Of a stretch of DNA of 64,000 nt, positions 13,478 to 25,252 are shown piece by piece (the stretch's first letter is position 1; every line of letters starts with the position of its first letter). The position numbers and the translations under genes are program-made. The stretch covers positions 1-64,000 of the forward strand of contig JAPDFW010000005.1 in assembly GCA_028826165.1 (NCBI GenBank), written 5' to 3'. The DNA comes from Anaeramoeba ignava (lineage: Eukaryota > Metamonada > Anaeramoebidae). The notes under the pieces are model-generated. The model worked only from the letters and a program-made list of their open reading frames with translations, had not been told where the DNA came from and searched no databases.

Positions 13478-15229
13478 ATGGAAAATGAAGTTTGGTTTTG
13501 GGGTGAAAAACCTCCTCAATCACTTTTTTCAGGGAAAAAAACAACAATTTCAATACCTGTCAAACTAACAAAAATTCCAAAAAACAAACAAATCAAACAA
13601 ATATCTTCAGGTGATCTTGGAACAGTTATTCTTTTCCAAAACGGAACAGCAATTGAATACTTATTTACTCAAAAAAAAGCAAAAACAATACAATTTCCAA
13701 ATATCAAAAAAATATCAAGTGGTTTTTCAATTTATGCAATTTTGACAGAAAATGGAGAAGTTTATTTTAAAGGACATTATTATAATCCAAGAAAAAAAAC
13801 AAATTTTTTTAAAATTCACCATTTAATTGATGATCCAAATGATAATTTAATTGTTGATGTTGTTTGTGGAACTGGAACAATTTATTTGTTCACTGAAAAA
13901 TCAACTGTTTATGGAATTGGAGACAATAACTTTGGTCAACTGGGTTTAGAATCTTCAAATTGCTCAGAGAAACCAGTTTTAATGATGAAAAATGTTGATA
14001 AAATTTTTTGCTCAAATTACACAAGTTCACTTTTTCTTTTAAATTCAAATCAAGAATTATTTGCCTGTGGTGATAATTATCATGGAAAACTCGGATTAGG
14101 CAAAATTCAACCAACACATAAAGATGATTCTTGTAATCAAATTTATAAATTAACCCAAATACAAAATATTCCAAAAGGTAAAATAACTAATGTTCAAATG
14201 GGTTATTATCATTCAATAATGTTGATTGAAATTGAAGAAGAAAATCAAAATCAAAATCAAAAACTTTATTCATGTGGAGAATATGAAACTAATGGACTTT
14301 CCAAAAAAGAAGATACTTTTGAATTTACTGAAATCAAATCATCTTTATTTGAAAACGATTATATTCTTGAAATTTTTTGTAGTTGTTCAGACACTTTGAT
14401 TTTAACTGAAAAAGGCAAACTTATTGGATTTGGTAGCCAATTCAATTCTGGTTTTTATTCTAGATATAATCCAAATAATTTATGTTTTCCAATTGAATTC
14501 GAAGTTCCTCAATTAACATATGATATTTCTAATTATCATATTATTGCTGGTTCTTTTAATTTTTTCTTATATTATGTTACTCCTTCAAGATTAGAAGAAG
14601 ATTTGATAAAATTATTTAGAAGAAAAGAATTTTGTGATATTTCATTTAAAACCAAAAATGGAGAAATAATTGAAGCTCATAAATTAATATTGAAATATAG
14701 ATTAAATCAAAATCAAAATGAAATTGAAAAACTTAAAGAAATTATTTCAAAAAAATCAATTAAAGAATCAAATCAAATATTTGAAATGATTTATTCAAAT
14801 AATTCCAAAATAAATCCAAAATTATATTCAGAAATTAAAGAAATTATAAATTCAAATGAAAAAATTGAAGAAGCAATGAAAAGAATTTATTTAAATGAAA
14901 ATGAAAAAGATTTTATAATTGAAAGAAAAGAAAAACAATATAAATTTCCAAAATTAATATTAATAATGAGAAGTGAATTATATCGAGGAATGTTTTTATC
15001 TGTAACAGAAGATAAATCAAATAAAGTTACAGATTATAGTGAATTAAGTGAAGAATCATTTAAAATATTTGAATATTGGATTTATTCAAATCAAATTCTT
15101 CCACAAAAGAAGAAAAGTAAATTCAAGAAAAATATCAAAGAATTGGAAAAAGCAATGGATTATTTTCAATTAAATCAAACAAATCCAAATTTAGTTTCAA
15201 TGGCAAAAAATTATTTGGAAAAGAAATAA
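13478..15229 (+). CDS. RCC1-repeat/BTB protein
   Basis: Intact 583-residue single-exon gene, starting MENEVWFWGEKPPQSLF after a run of TCATTTTT elements. The N-terminal two thirds are degenerate RCC1 blades: GIGDNNFGQLGL (about residue 145), ACGDNYHGKLGLGK (about 200), SCGEYETNGLSKKED (about 265) and GFGSQFNSGF (about 320). The C-terminus has two BTB-like segments: FCDISFKTKNGEIIEAHKLI (about 388) and KDFIIERKEKQYKFPKLILI followed by RSELYRGMFLSV (about 485-520). The second BTB resembles that of the neighbouring ankyrin genes, so the whole cluster shares one BTB family. RCC1-BTB proteins with this layout are a large family in Anaeramoeba and dictyostelids; here the substrate or partner is unknown. 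It lies 54 bp downstream of ankyrin gene 4 and converges on the HECT gene with 46 bp between stops. Confidence 0.88.
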   Translation: MENEVWFWGEKPPQSLFSGKKTTISIPVKLTKIPKNKQIKQISSGDLGTVILFQNGTAIEYLFTQKKAKTIQFPNIKKISSGFSIYAILTENGEVYFKGHYYNPRKKTNFFKIHHLIDDPNDNLIVDVVCGTGTIYLFTEKSTVYGIGDNNFGQLGLESSNCSEKPVLMMKNVDKIFCSNYTSSLFLLNSNQELFACGDNYHGKLGLGKIQPTHKDDSCNQIYKLTQIQNIPKGKITNVQMGYYHSIMLIEIEEENQNQNQKLYSCGEYETNGLSKKEDTFEFTEIKSSLFENDYILEIFCSCSDTLILTEKGKLIGFGSQFNSGFYSRYNPNNLCFPIEFEVPQLTYDISNYHIIAGSFNFFLYYVTPSRLEEDLIKLFRRKEFCDISFKTKNGEIIEAHKLILKYRLNQNQNEIEKLKEIISKKSIKESNQIFEMIYSNNSKINPKLYSEIKEIINSNEKIEEAMKRIYLNENEKDFIIERKEKQYKFPKLILIMRSELYRGMFLSVTEDKSNKVTDYSELSEESFKIFEYWIYSNQILPQKKKSKFKKNIKELEKAMDYFQLNQTNPNLVSMAKNYLEKK

Positions 15230-15275
15230 AAAAAGAAAAGAAAAGAATTGATTTATTTTTTATTTTTATATCTTT

Positions 15276-18200
15276 TTAAGAAAGATGAAAAGATCCTTGA
15301 CCTTCATAAATTGCAGTGAAAAATTTTTCAACCAAAATCTTTTTTGATGAATAACGAGGAATTTTCAAATAGTTTGCGCAAGTCATCACAGTTGGAAGAA
15401 AAGAGTCAGGATGATAAGGAGAAACGACTCTTTCAACAACAACTAATTGAGGAGATAATTTTGCAATTCCTCCAACAGGAAGACCCGAACTTCCTGTTAC
15501 AAATTGTATGAATTTTCTCTGATCCTTTGGTGATAATTCCACAAGAAATTCAAGAAAAAATGAGACAACTTCACTTTCAATTGTGTATCCATGTTCGCAT
15601 TTAATACTTTGTTTTAAACTTTCTATTGTCCAAGTTTCCAAACATCCATTTAATATCAAATCAAATTCTTCATAAGTGAAAATTTTTAGTGATTCAATAG
15701 GTAAAATTTCATTAAAACCTGCAATAAAACATTCAACTTGTTTTTGTATTCCTTTTTTCAGTTTAAAATCCAAAACTAAATTTAAATATTCCTCCAAATT
15801 TTCCAAATTGACTTGAATATTTTTTCCATTTGGTTTCAATTCCATTTCATCATTTCCTGGAAGAATAAACCAAAGATACAAATCCTCAATTTTTGCTCCT
15901 TTGTATTTCAAAGATTTGTCTTTGGTTCGTTGATATTCCTTGCAAATATTTGAAAAATCAATCAAAGTGTGTGTGAGTTCTGGTTCTAATTTTTCCAGAT
16001 CCGTTAATGTTAAAGGATATCCAAGAATAGCTTGAAAAAAAGGATGAGAAATTGGAAATTCAAGTAATCGATCATCTATAATAGCCTTTGCAACAAATTT
16101 TCCCATAAATTCAAACATTTTGAATATATTTTGATTTGGGGTGTTTTTGTTTAATGGTTTTGGAAACAATCCATTTGGGGAATGAACATAAGCTTCATCT
16201 ATTGATTTTAAATTTTCTATAATTTTGATTTCATCTATTGATTTTAAATTTTCTATAATTTTGATTTCATCTATTGATTTTAAATTCTCTTTAATTTTGA
16301 TTTCATCTATTGATTTTAAATTTTCTATAATTTTGATTTCATCTTTTGATTTTAAATTTTCTTTAATTTTAATTTCATTTTTTGATTTTAAATTCTCTTT
16401 AATTTTAATTTCATTTTTTGATTTTAAATTTTCTTTTGTTTTTGGAAGTGAATAATCACACCATAAATTTAATGATGATTTTCTTAATTCACGTGAAACC
16501 AAATAAAAAAACTCTTGAGAAGGTCCTGTTCCTACTCCAACTTCTCCAAAATACTGAATCTCTAATATTGATTTTCCATGTAAAAATTCATATGAATCCA
16601 TGATATTCATTGCATCCTTAAGAATTTGAGTTCGTAAAACTTCCTTTTGTTGTCTTGGAATTCTTGGCAATTCAAAATTTCTGAAGTGCTCAACATGATG
16701 TTCTGATTCTGCTTGGAAATTATGAAAGCTTCTTAATGGATCCAAATAAATTAATTTGAAAAAATTAAATCTTGTTTCGAATGAGAATAGAAAAATATAT
16801 CCTAATTTGATAAGTGTTTCACACCAATCAGGAATTGTTCGTGTAAGTATTACAAATGGATCTTCCAAAAACATTTTGATTTTCGCATTTAGTCTTGGAG
16901 ATATAAACAAGTTAGGATTTAAAGTTTTGAATTGCGGTGTTTTTTTGGTTTCCTGAATAATTTCTTGATTTTCATTTTTATTTTCATTTTTATTTTCATT
17001 TTGATTTTCTTGGAAATATTCATTAATACTATAAAGAATCTGCATCAAATTTAATATACTAACCATATTTTTTCTTTTCGAAAATCCATTTTTAGGATCA
17101 TCAAGTTTGATTTGGTTTTCTGAAGATAATTTGAATGAAAGAATTGATTTTTCAATTCCAATTTCAATTTTTGATTTTTCTTTTTGATTTGAAGAAATTG
17201 GATTTTTGGGTTGATTTGAGTTTTTTTTCAGATTTAGAATTTCGAATCCCATAAAAGAATCTGAATATTCTTCAAATTCAATTTTCATATTGTTTGAATC
17301 AATTTCCATATTATTTGAATCAATTTTCATATCATTTGAATCAATTTTCATATCATTTGAATCAACAAATCTTTCATAATAAATAACATGCTTTGTATTC
17401 CAAATTGTAGTTACTGTTTGTGGTTGATTTTTTTCTTTGCTAATAGAAAAAATTTGTTCAATTAAGCTTTTGCTTGTATCGAATGTTTTCCCCAAATAAA
17501 TTAAACGAAGTGGATGTAATTTTGAATGAAGAGATGGTTCATGTTGTTTTTTTTCCTTTTTTTCCACTTTGGATTTTTCATATTTAATTTTGGAAAGATG
17601 TCTTTTAATTTTTTGTTTGGGATTTTTTGATTCTTGATTTGGTTTATTGCCAAATAAATCAGTTTTAGAATTAGTCACAACTCTCATGCTTCTTTTTTGA
17701 GATAATTTTGTTGAAATTTGTTTTGTTTGTGAATTGCGAATATTTCTTGCAGATTTAAAAATGGATTTTGTATTTTGATTTGTATTTTGATTTGATTTTG
17801 GCAGATTAAAAAATGGATCATCTGGAATCTGAACTTGATCGAAAATCATTTTTTCAATTTCTTTGGTTGTTATTAAACAATTCACAAAACTTTCCTCAAT
17901 TGGAAAATCAAGAAGAGTAAGATCTTCAGTTTTTTTTTGGAATTTGAGCTTCAAATTTTTTGAAATTATATCAATAGTACTTGTTGGATAAATTTTAACA
18001 AGAAGTGTATCGAATCTTGAGAGTAATTGATGCAATTTCTGAACAAGAATTTCAACAGGAGTAACAACTTTATTTTGAGATTTATCCACAATTAAATTTT
18101 CAAATAGAAATTGTGTGAATTTGGATATTTTTGTTTGTAAATGGTCAAAAGATAGAGATATATTATCCATTTTGGTTTCGAAAATGTTAATATTTGAATT

Positions 18201-21200
18201 TACTTTCCCTGTTTTGTCTGAAAATATTGATAAATATTTCACCAATGTTGAAATCAATTGTGTTTTTTGAATATGATATGAAGTTAAAGGAATTTTTTCA
18301 TCCATAAATAGCTGAGAAATTTGAGACAACGCCTGCATTTCCAATTTTGGATCCAAAATTTCTTCAATAGATTTTTTGATATTGCTGACAATTTGAGAAA
18401 CTTCTGGATTTTGTTCAATTTTCTTTTTGGCTATTTTATTGATAAATATTTTGGCTTGGTTAATTGCCCATTCATAATTTGCAATATAATTATTCTGTTT
18501 TTTGGTTTTGATTTTGATTTTGATTTTGATTTATTTTTAAAGTTTTCTGTTGTTTTTGTTCCAAGTTTAAAATTTGCTCTTTTGAATTGATTTCTGAAAT
18601 TTTTTGAATTCTAAAAAAAATTCCTTCTCTAATAAAAATCTCTTCAAAAATTTGGGGTAGTTTTTCATATAATAAAGTTGCTATTTTAACAGAATATCCA
18701 ATTCTTAAAGGGATCTAATTTTGTCCAAATTAGAATTGAAATCATTAATGAGGTTTCCTTCAGATTATTTGAGAGAATATTCAGTAAATCATCTGCTTTC
18801 ATAAAATGAATCATTTTAAGGATTATTAAGAGACACTTTAGTTTTGTTGGAGTAATAATAATTTCATTTTGGATTCGGATTAAATTTGGAAGGATTGCTT
18901 GTGCAATTAAAGAAACTAAATATCGATGACTTTTCCATATCGATTCATGTTTTTTGAAGTCGATTGAGCGATATGAATGCAGATGAGTATATCCAATAAA
19001 TTGACTGAATTTATGTGAATAACTTGAATCTATTATTGAAATGGGGAAAGTATTTTCTTCAAATGCTGGCAAAAGAATATCACAAAGTGAAAGTATATGA
19101 TCAATTTGCATATTTGATATTTTTTTCCAAATATTTTCGCCTTCAATTTGAAAATTCCCATCTTTTTTGTTTTTAATTTGTTATTTTTTTTTCCAAGTTA
19201 ATTTTGCATTTTATTCTGCTAATATTTTTTTAATATTTACATTTAGAAGAAAATAAATATTGCAAAAATTTAATCACTCCATTTTCATAAAGGAATAATA
19301 TTGTATTAGTATCTATATAACATAAATCAATAAGTAATCTAATAATAGAAGAGAAAGTGGATTTTGAAATTCTTGGTCCTTTTACAACATGTTTTATTAA
19401 AAGACTCACTAATTGCAAGATTAAATTTTCATGAATTAAACTTGATATTTTATTTTTATCATTAATAAATTGATTAAATATTCTAAATAATGAAAGGCAT
19501 GCAAGATTCACAACTAAAAAAAAAGATTTATTAATAAGTTTCTTTTTTTTCAGAAATGAAATCATTTTTTTTTAATTTACCTTTTGGATTTTCACATTGA
19601 AATTGTTGAACCAATAAAGGAATTGAAGTTGGAATTAAAGAAAAATCATTTTGAGGGATTGCTCTTGTCATATTTGCTGCAGCTGCTAATGCTTTTTGTC
19701 TTCCAAAAATTGAGAAAAAATCTGCATAATTTAAAACAGCGTTTAAACCACCTTGTTTTAATACTTGTTTATTTTGGTCATGAGTTAATATTTCTATTAT
19801 CTATAAAATATTAATATTTAATTTTATATTTTTATATTTAATTTTATAATTAATTTTATAAATAATTTTATAAATAATTTAATAAATAATTTTATATATA
19901 ATTTTATAATTAATTTTGTAAATAATTTTATATATAATTTTATATTTAATTTTATATTTAATTTTATAATTAATTTTATATTTTTATAATTAATTTTATA
20001 AATAATTTTATAAATAATTTTATAAATAATTTTATAAATAATTTTATAATTAATTTTATAATTAATTTTATATTTAATTTTATAAATAATTTTATATTTA
20101 ATTTTATATATAATTTTATAAATAATTTTATAAATAATTTTATAAATAATTTTATAAATAATTTTATAAATAATTTTATAAATAATTTTATAAATAATTT
20201 TATAAATAATTTTATAATTAATTTTATAAATAATTTTATAAATAATTTTATAATTAATTTTATAATTAATTTTATAAATAATTTTATAAATAATTTTATA
20301 TTTAATTTTATAAATAATTTTATAATTAATTTTTATAAATAATTTTATAAATAATTTTATTAATAATTTTATAAATAATTTTATAAATAATTTTTATAAA
20401 TAATTTTATTAATAATTTTATATTTAATTTTATAAATAATTTTATAAATAATTTTATAAATAATTTTATAAATAATTTTATTAATAATTTTATATTTAAT
20501 TTAATAAATAATTTTATAAATAATTTTATAAATAATTTTATAAATAATTTTATTAATAATTTTATATTTAATTTTATAAATAATTTTATAAATAATTTTA
20601 TAAATAATTTAATAAATAATTTTATAAATAATTTTATAAATAATTTTATAAATAATTTTATAAATAATTTTATAAATAATTTTATAAATAATTTTATAAA
20701 TAATTTTATAAATAATTTATATTTAATTTTATATTTAATCTTATATTTAATCTTATAAATAATTTTATATTTAATTTTTATATTTAATTTTATATTTAAT
20801 TTTATAATTAATTTTATAAATAATTTTATAAATAATTTTATATTTAATTTTATAAATAATTTTATAAATAATTTTATAAATAATTTTATTAATAATTTTA
20901 TAAATAATTTTATAAATAATTTTATAAATAATTTTATATTTAATTTTATTTAATTTTATAAATAATTTTATAAATAAATTTATAAATAATTTTATATATA
21001 ATTTTATAAATAATTTTATATATAATTTTATAATTAATTTTATATATAATTTTATAAATAATTATATATTTAATTTTTATAAAATAATTATATATTTAAT
21101 TTTATATTTAATTTTATAATTAATTTTATAATTAATTTTATAAATAATTTTGTAAATAATTTTATATTTAATTTTATATTTAATTTTATAAATAATTTTA

Positions 21201-21930
21201 TATATAATTTTATAAATAATTTTATAAATAATTTTATATTTAAATTTATATTTAATTTTATAAATAATTTTATAAATAATTTTTATATATAATTTTATAA
21301 ATAATTTTATAAATAATTTTATATTTAAATTTATATTTAATTTTATATTTAATTTTATAATTAATTTTATAAATAATTTTATAAATAATTTTATAAATAA
21401 TTTTATATTTAATTTTATAAATAATTTTATATATAATTTTATAAATAATTTAATATTTAATTTTATAAATAATTTTATATTTAATTTTATAAATAATTTT
21501 ATAAATAATTATATATTCTCTTTTTTTTTACATCAATAAACATTTCTTGATTTTCTATATTATTTGGTGATGATAATTTTGAAACTAAAATTGGAGTAAT
21601 ATATTGAGCAATTAAATAAGAAGAATTTTGAAGACTTTCTAATAAATTTAAAATTGTTTGACAAGCTAAAGCTAAATTTAAAACAAAATTAAAATTAAAA
21701 TTAAAATAAACAATTATTTATTTATTTTTTGTTTTTTATTTTTTGTTTTTACAACTTGTATTTGGTTCATTTTGAATATTTATTAACTTAGATAATTCAT
21801 TTATAATTTCTTGTAAAATTGTTTCATTAATTAAATTTGGAGAAAGAAGAATTTGATTGTTAATTTCTTCTAAAGCATTAAATCTTTGATTTTTATCATT
21901 ATTTTTTAATTTTTGTAATAGATTTTCCAT
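15276..21930 (-). CDS. HECT E3 ubiquitin ligase, TRIP12/UFD4-like
   Basis: Five exons: 21930-21753, 21671-21532, 19800-19581, 19513-19241, 19161-15276; about 1565 residues. Exons 1-5 carry armadillo-type helices as in TRIP12 (for example QGGLNAVLNYADFFSIFGRQ). The C-terminal HECT domain has GVGTGPSQEFFYLVSREL, EFMGKFVAKAIIDDRL, GSSGLPVGGIAKL and the terminal SFLPTVMTCANYLKIPRYSS with the catalytic Cys 34 residues from the end; it ends GQGSFHLS. HECT enzymes take ubiquitin from E2 as a thioester and pass it to substrate; TRIP12/UFD4 act in ubiquitin-fusion degradation. Exons 1-4 join in frame. Exon 5 has two single-base breaks: T3 for T2 near 18702-18707, and A6 for A5 near 18500. A seven-copy 33-bp repeat is inserted in the N-lobe. 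The start lies 98 bp from the divergent ankyrin-DHHC gene. Confidence 0.9.
16197..16436 (-). repeat. 33-bp coding minisatellite inside the HECT domain
   Basis: About seven tandem copies of a 33-bp unit coding for the 11-residue motif ENLKSIDEIKI and variants (KSKNE, KSKDE). It sits between WCDYSLPKT and AYVHSPNGLFPKPL, a loop of the HECT N-lobe that varies in length in TRIP12 relatives. The unit is a multiple of three, so copy-number change keeps frame. The product would be a charged, probably helical or disordered insert. Confidence 0.88.
19801..21531 (-). repeat. Intron 2 of the HECT gene, 1.73-kb tandem-repeat intron
   Basis: Donor GTAAAA at 21531, acceptor TTTTATAG ending at 19801. Apart from the ends it is a degenerate array of 12-bp units of the type ATAATTTTATAA, with TATTTA variants. 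Nearly pure A/T; the few C residues on the plus strand are near 20740-20750. No open frame or protein similarity was seen in it. Confidence 0.85.
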
Positions 21931-22028
21931 TTAAAAAAAAGAAAAAATAATAAAATAAAAAGGAAAAAATGAGAAAAATTTATTTTCATTTTTTTTTTAA
22001 TTCTCTTTTTTTTAATTTAAAATAAAAA
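21931..22028. promoter_or_regulatory. Bidirectional promoter, HECT / ankyrin-DHHC
   Basis: A 98-bp gap between divergent starts. TCATTTTTT occurs toward the plus gene (about 21984-21996) and TCATTTTTTCC toward the minus gene (read from about 21972 to 21960). Function is inferred from position and motif recurrence. Confidence 0.45.
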
Positions 22029-25000
22029 ATGAAAAAATTTAAAGTTAAAAAATTTATTCAAAATTTACAAAGAAATAAAAATATAGAAAATTTACCAAAT
22101 AGAAATGAATTATTTATTCAAAATAATCTTAGAAAACTTATAAATCAAGGAAAAACAAAAGAATTAAAATCTTTTATTGAAGAAAATGAAATTTTACCAA
22201 ATCAAATTATAGATTCAAATGGAAATACTTTAATTCATTTTGCAAGTAAAATTGGAAATATTAAAATTATTCGTATTTTAGTTTCCAAAGGATTTGTTTA
22301 TCAATCTAAAAATTTTGATCAAGAAACACCTTTACAAATTGCATGTTCTCATGATTATGTCTCTATTGTTAAATATTTAATTGAACAAAAAGCTGATTAT
22401 GAAGGGGTTAAAATCAATTTTTAAATCAATTTCTAAATCAATTTTTAAATCAATTTTAAATTAATTTTTAAATCAATTTTTAAATCAATTTTTAAATCAA
22501 TTTTTAAATCAATTTTTAAATCAATTTTTAAATCAATTTTTAAATCAATTTCTAAATCAATTTCTAAATCAATTTTTAAATCAATTTTTAAATCAATTTT
22601 TAAATCAATTTTTAAATCAATTTTTAAATCAATTTTTAAATCAATTTTTAAATCAATTTTTAAATCAATTTTTAAATCAATTTTTAAATCAATTTTTAAA
22701 TCAATTTTTAAATCAATTTTTAAATCAATTTTTAAATCAATTTTTAAATCAATTTTTAAATCAATTTTTAAATCAATTTCTAAATCAATTTTAAATCAAT
22801 TTTTAAATCAATTTTTAAATCAATTTTTAAATCAATTTCTAAATCAATTTTTAAATCAATTTTTAAATCAATTTTTAAATCAATTTTTAAATCAATTTTT
22901 AAATCAATTTATAAATCAATTTCTAAATCAATTTTTAAATCAATTTTTAAATCAATTTTTAAATCAATTTTTAAATCAATTTTTAAATCAATTTTTAAAT
23001 CAATTTTTAAATCAATTTTTAAATCAATTTTTAAATCAATTTTTAAATCAATTTTTAAATCAATTTTTAAATCAATTTTTAAATCAATTTTAAATCAATT
23101 TTTAAATCAATTTTTAAATCAATTTTTAAATCAATTTTTAAATCAATTTTTAAATCAATTTTTAAATCAATTTTTAAATCAATTTCTAAATCAATTTCTA
23201 AATCAATTTTTAAATTAATTTTTAAATCAATTTTTAAATCAATTTTTAAATCAATTTTTAAATCAATTTTTAAATCAATTTCTAAATCAATTTTTAAATC
23301 AATTTTTAAATCAATTTTTAAATCAATTTTTAAATCAATTTTAAATCAATTTTAAATCAATTTTTAAATCAATTTTTAAATCAATTTTTAAATCAATCAA
23401 TTTTTAAATCAATTTTTAAATCAATTTTTAAATCAATTTTTAAATCAATTTCTAAATCAATTTTTAAATCAATTTTAAATCAATTTTTAAATCAATTTTT
23501 AAATCAATTTTTAAATCAATTTTTAAATCAATTTTTAAATCAATTTTTAAATCAATTTATAAATCAATTTTTAAATCAATTTTTAAATCAATTTCTAAAT
23601 CAATTTTTAAATCAATTTTTAAATAAATTTCTAAATCAATTTATAAATCAATTTTTAAATCAATTTACAAATTTTTTTAGTTTAATGATAAAGAAATGGC
23701 TCTTATACATATTGCAGCAGAAAAAAATTCATTATTAGTTTTAAAATATTTAATTGAAATTTTAGGAATATCAATTGAAGAACCAGATGGAAAAAAACAC
23801 ACACCACTTCATTGGGGTTGTTATAGTGGTTCATTAGAAGTAGTAAAATTTTTAGTAGAAAAAGGAGCAAATATTTCAGCTCAAGATGATGAAAATTTTT
23901 CTCCTTTACATTGGGCTTCTTATCGAGGTCACTCTTTAATTATTGAATACTTAATTCGTAAAGGAGCTGATTTGCAACTAAAAGATATTCAAAATAATAC
24001 CCCTTTTCAATTGGCTATTTATTCACATCAAAATGATATTGCTAATCTAATTCTAAAACTCAAATCATTTAGAAATTCCAAAAATTTTCAAAGTGCAAAT
24101 TTTACAACTTGGAAAAGAATTTTTTTCCTCATTCCTTTTTTTTCTGTTTTGTTGGCAAATTTGGTTTTTACTTATTTTCCTTTTCTTGCTTCTTCTTTGT
24201 TCATTTCAATATTATTGGTTTTTTCTTACTTTTATAATCAATATTGGTCTTATTTTGGTTCTTTTAATCTTCCCATAATCCTCGTTTTTTTGGATTTACA
24301 ATCGGTGTTTTCTTTCTACTTTTTGTTACTTATTTTGGATATTTTATTTTTGTTGATTTCTTTATTTCTATTTTGGGCAATTTTGTCTTTATTTTTTTAT
24401 TATTTTTAACAATTTATTTTTTATTTAAATTTTTGAAAGAAAATGCAGGATTTATTCATATTGAAAAAGAATTATTTTCAGTAAGTTTATTATGATTAAA
24501 ATATATTTTTTTGCTTATTCAAATATTTTTTTTGCTTATTCAAATATTTTTTAATATTTTAGAATGTTCTAAATAAATCAGACCAAATTTCTTCAAATAA
24601 TTATTGCATTTATTGTCAACAATTTAAACCTTTAAGATCATTTCATGATCAATTTTCAAATCGTTGTATTTCTAGATATCATGGATTCTCTTCTTTATTT
24701 TATTATCCAATAGGATTCAATAATCAAATTATTCATTTTCTTCTTTTATTTTTCAGTTCAATTACTTTTTTCTACTTTGATTTTTTGATATTTAAATTTT
24801 TTTCAATTCAAAAACAAACTTTTGGAAATCAATTAAAAATTCCTGATTTTCCTTTTGCAATGAAATTGGCAATATTTGGATATAAATATCATTCTTGGCT
24901 TTTTGGAACTTTTATTTTTACTTTTTTTCTTGCTTGTTTATGTTCTTATTTTCTTATCCAAATTTTACTTCTTGCTTCTGAAAATTTTACTCTTTATGAA

Positions 25001-25153
25001 AAAAGAAATTTCAAAAAAATTCCTTATTTTTTTATTCATCAAATTCTTTATAATCCTTTTTCTCATGGATTTATAGTTAATATTTTAGAGTTTTTCAAAT
25101 TTAAAAAATATTTTGTTGATTGGAACAAAATTTCTGGATTAAATTTAAAATAA
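22029..25153 (+). CDS. Ankyrin-DHHC protein (HIP14/Akr1 type), catalytic motif lost
   Basis: Exons 22029-22406, 23681-24480, 24563-25153. The N-terminus has ankyrin repeats (NGNTLIHFASKIGNIKIIRI; KKHTPLHWGCYSGSLEVVKF; ENFSPLHWASYRGHSLIIEY), then hydrophobic membrane segments, then a cysteine-rich DHHC-like region (CIYCQQFKPLRSFH) and further membrane helices ending with YNPFSHGFIVNILEFF. This order is that of ankyrin-containing protein S-acyltransferases of Golgi and endosomes. Aligned without gaps between the preceding Cys and the GFNN that follows, the DHHC positions read H-G-F-S and the following Pro-Trp reads Ser-Leu, so the active Cys is Ser. One frame break lies near 24284-24291 (T7 where T8 is needed); downstream of it the frame reads NPRFFGFTIGVFFLLFVTYF and on to KENAGF. 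Probably a non-catalytic membrane scaffold. Confidence 0.85.
22407..23680 (+). repeat. Intron 1 of ankyrin-DHHC gene: 1274-bp array of a 12-bp unit
   Basis: Donor GTTAAA, acceptor TTTTTTTAG. Between them are about 105 nearly perfect copies of AATCAATTTTTA, with scattered TCT or TAT variants and a few one-base-shorter units. I see no G between the donor and the acceptor, so the acceptor is the only AG in the intron. Removing it joins GAAGGG to TTTAATGAT and restores an ankyrin repeat. Confidence 0.93.
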
Positions 25154-25252
25154 AAATTTTTTTTCAATTTTTTTTTTATTTTCATTTTTTTCCTTTTATT
25201 TATTTTTTAAAAAGAAAATAACAACAAAATTACCATTTTTTTTATCTTTCAA

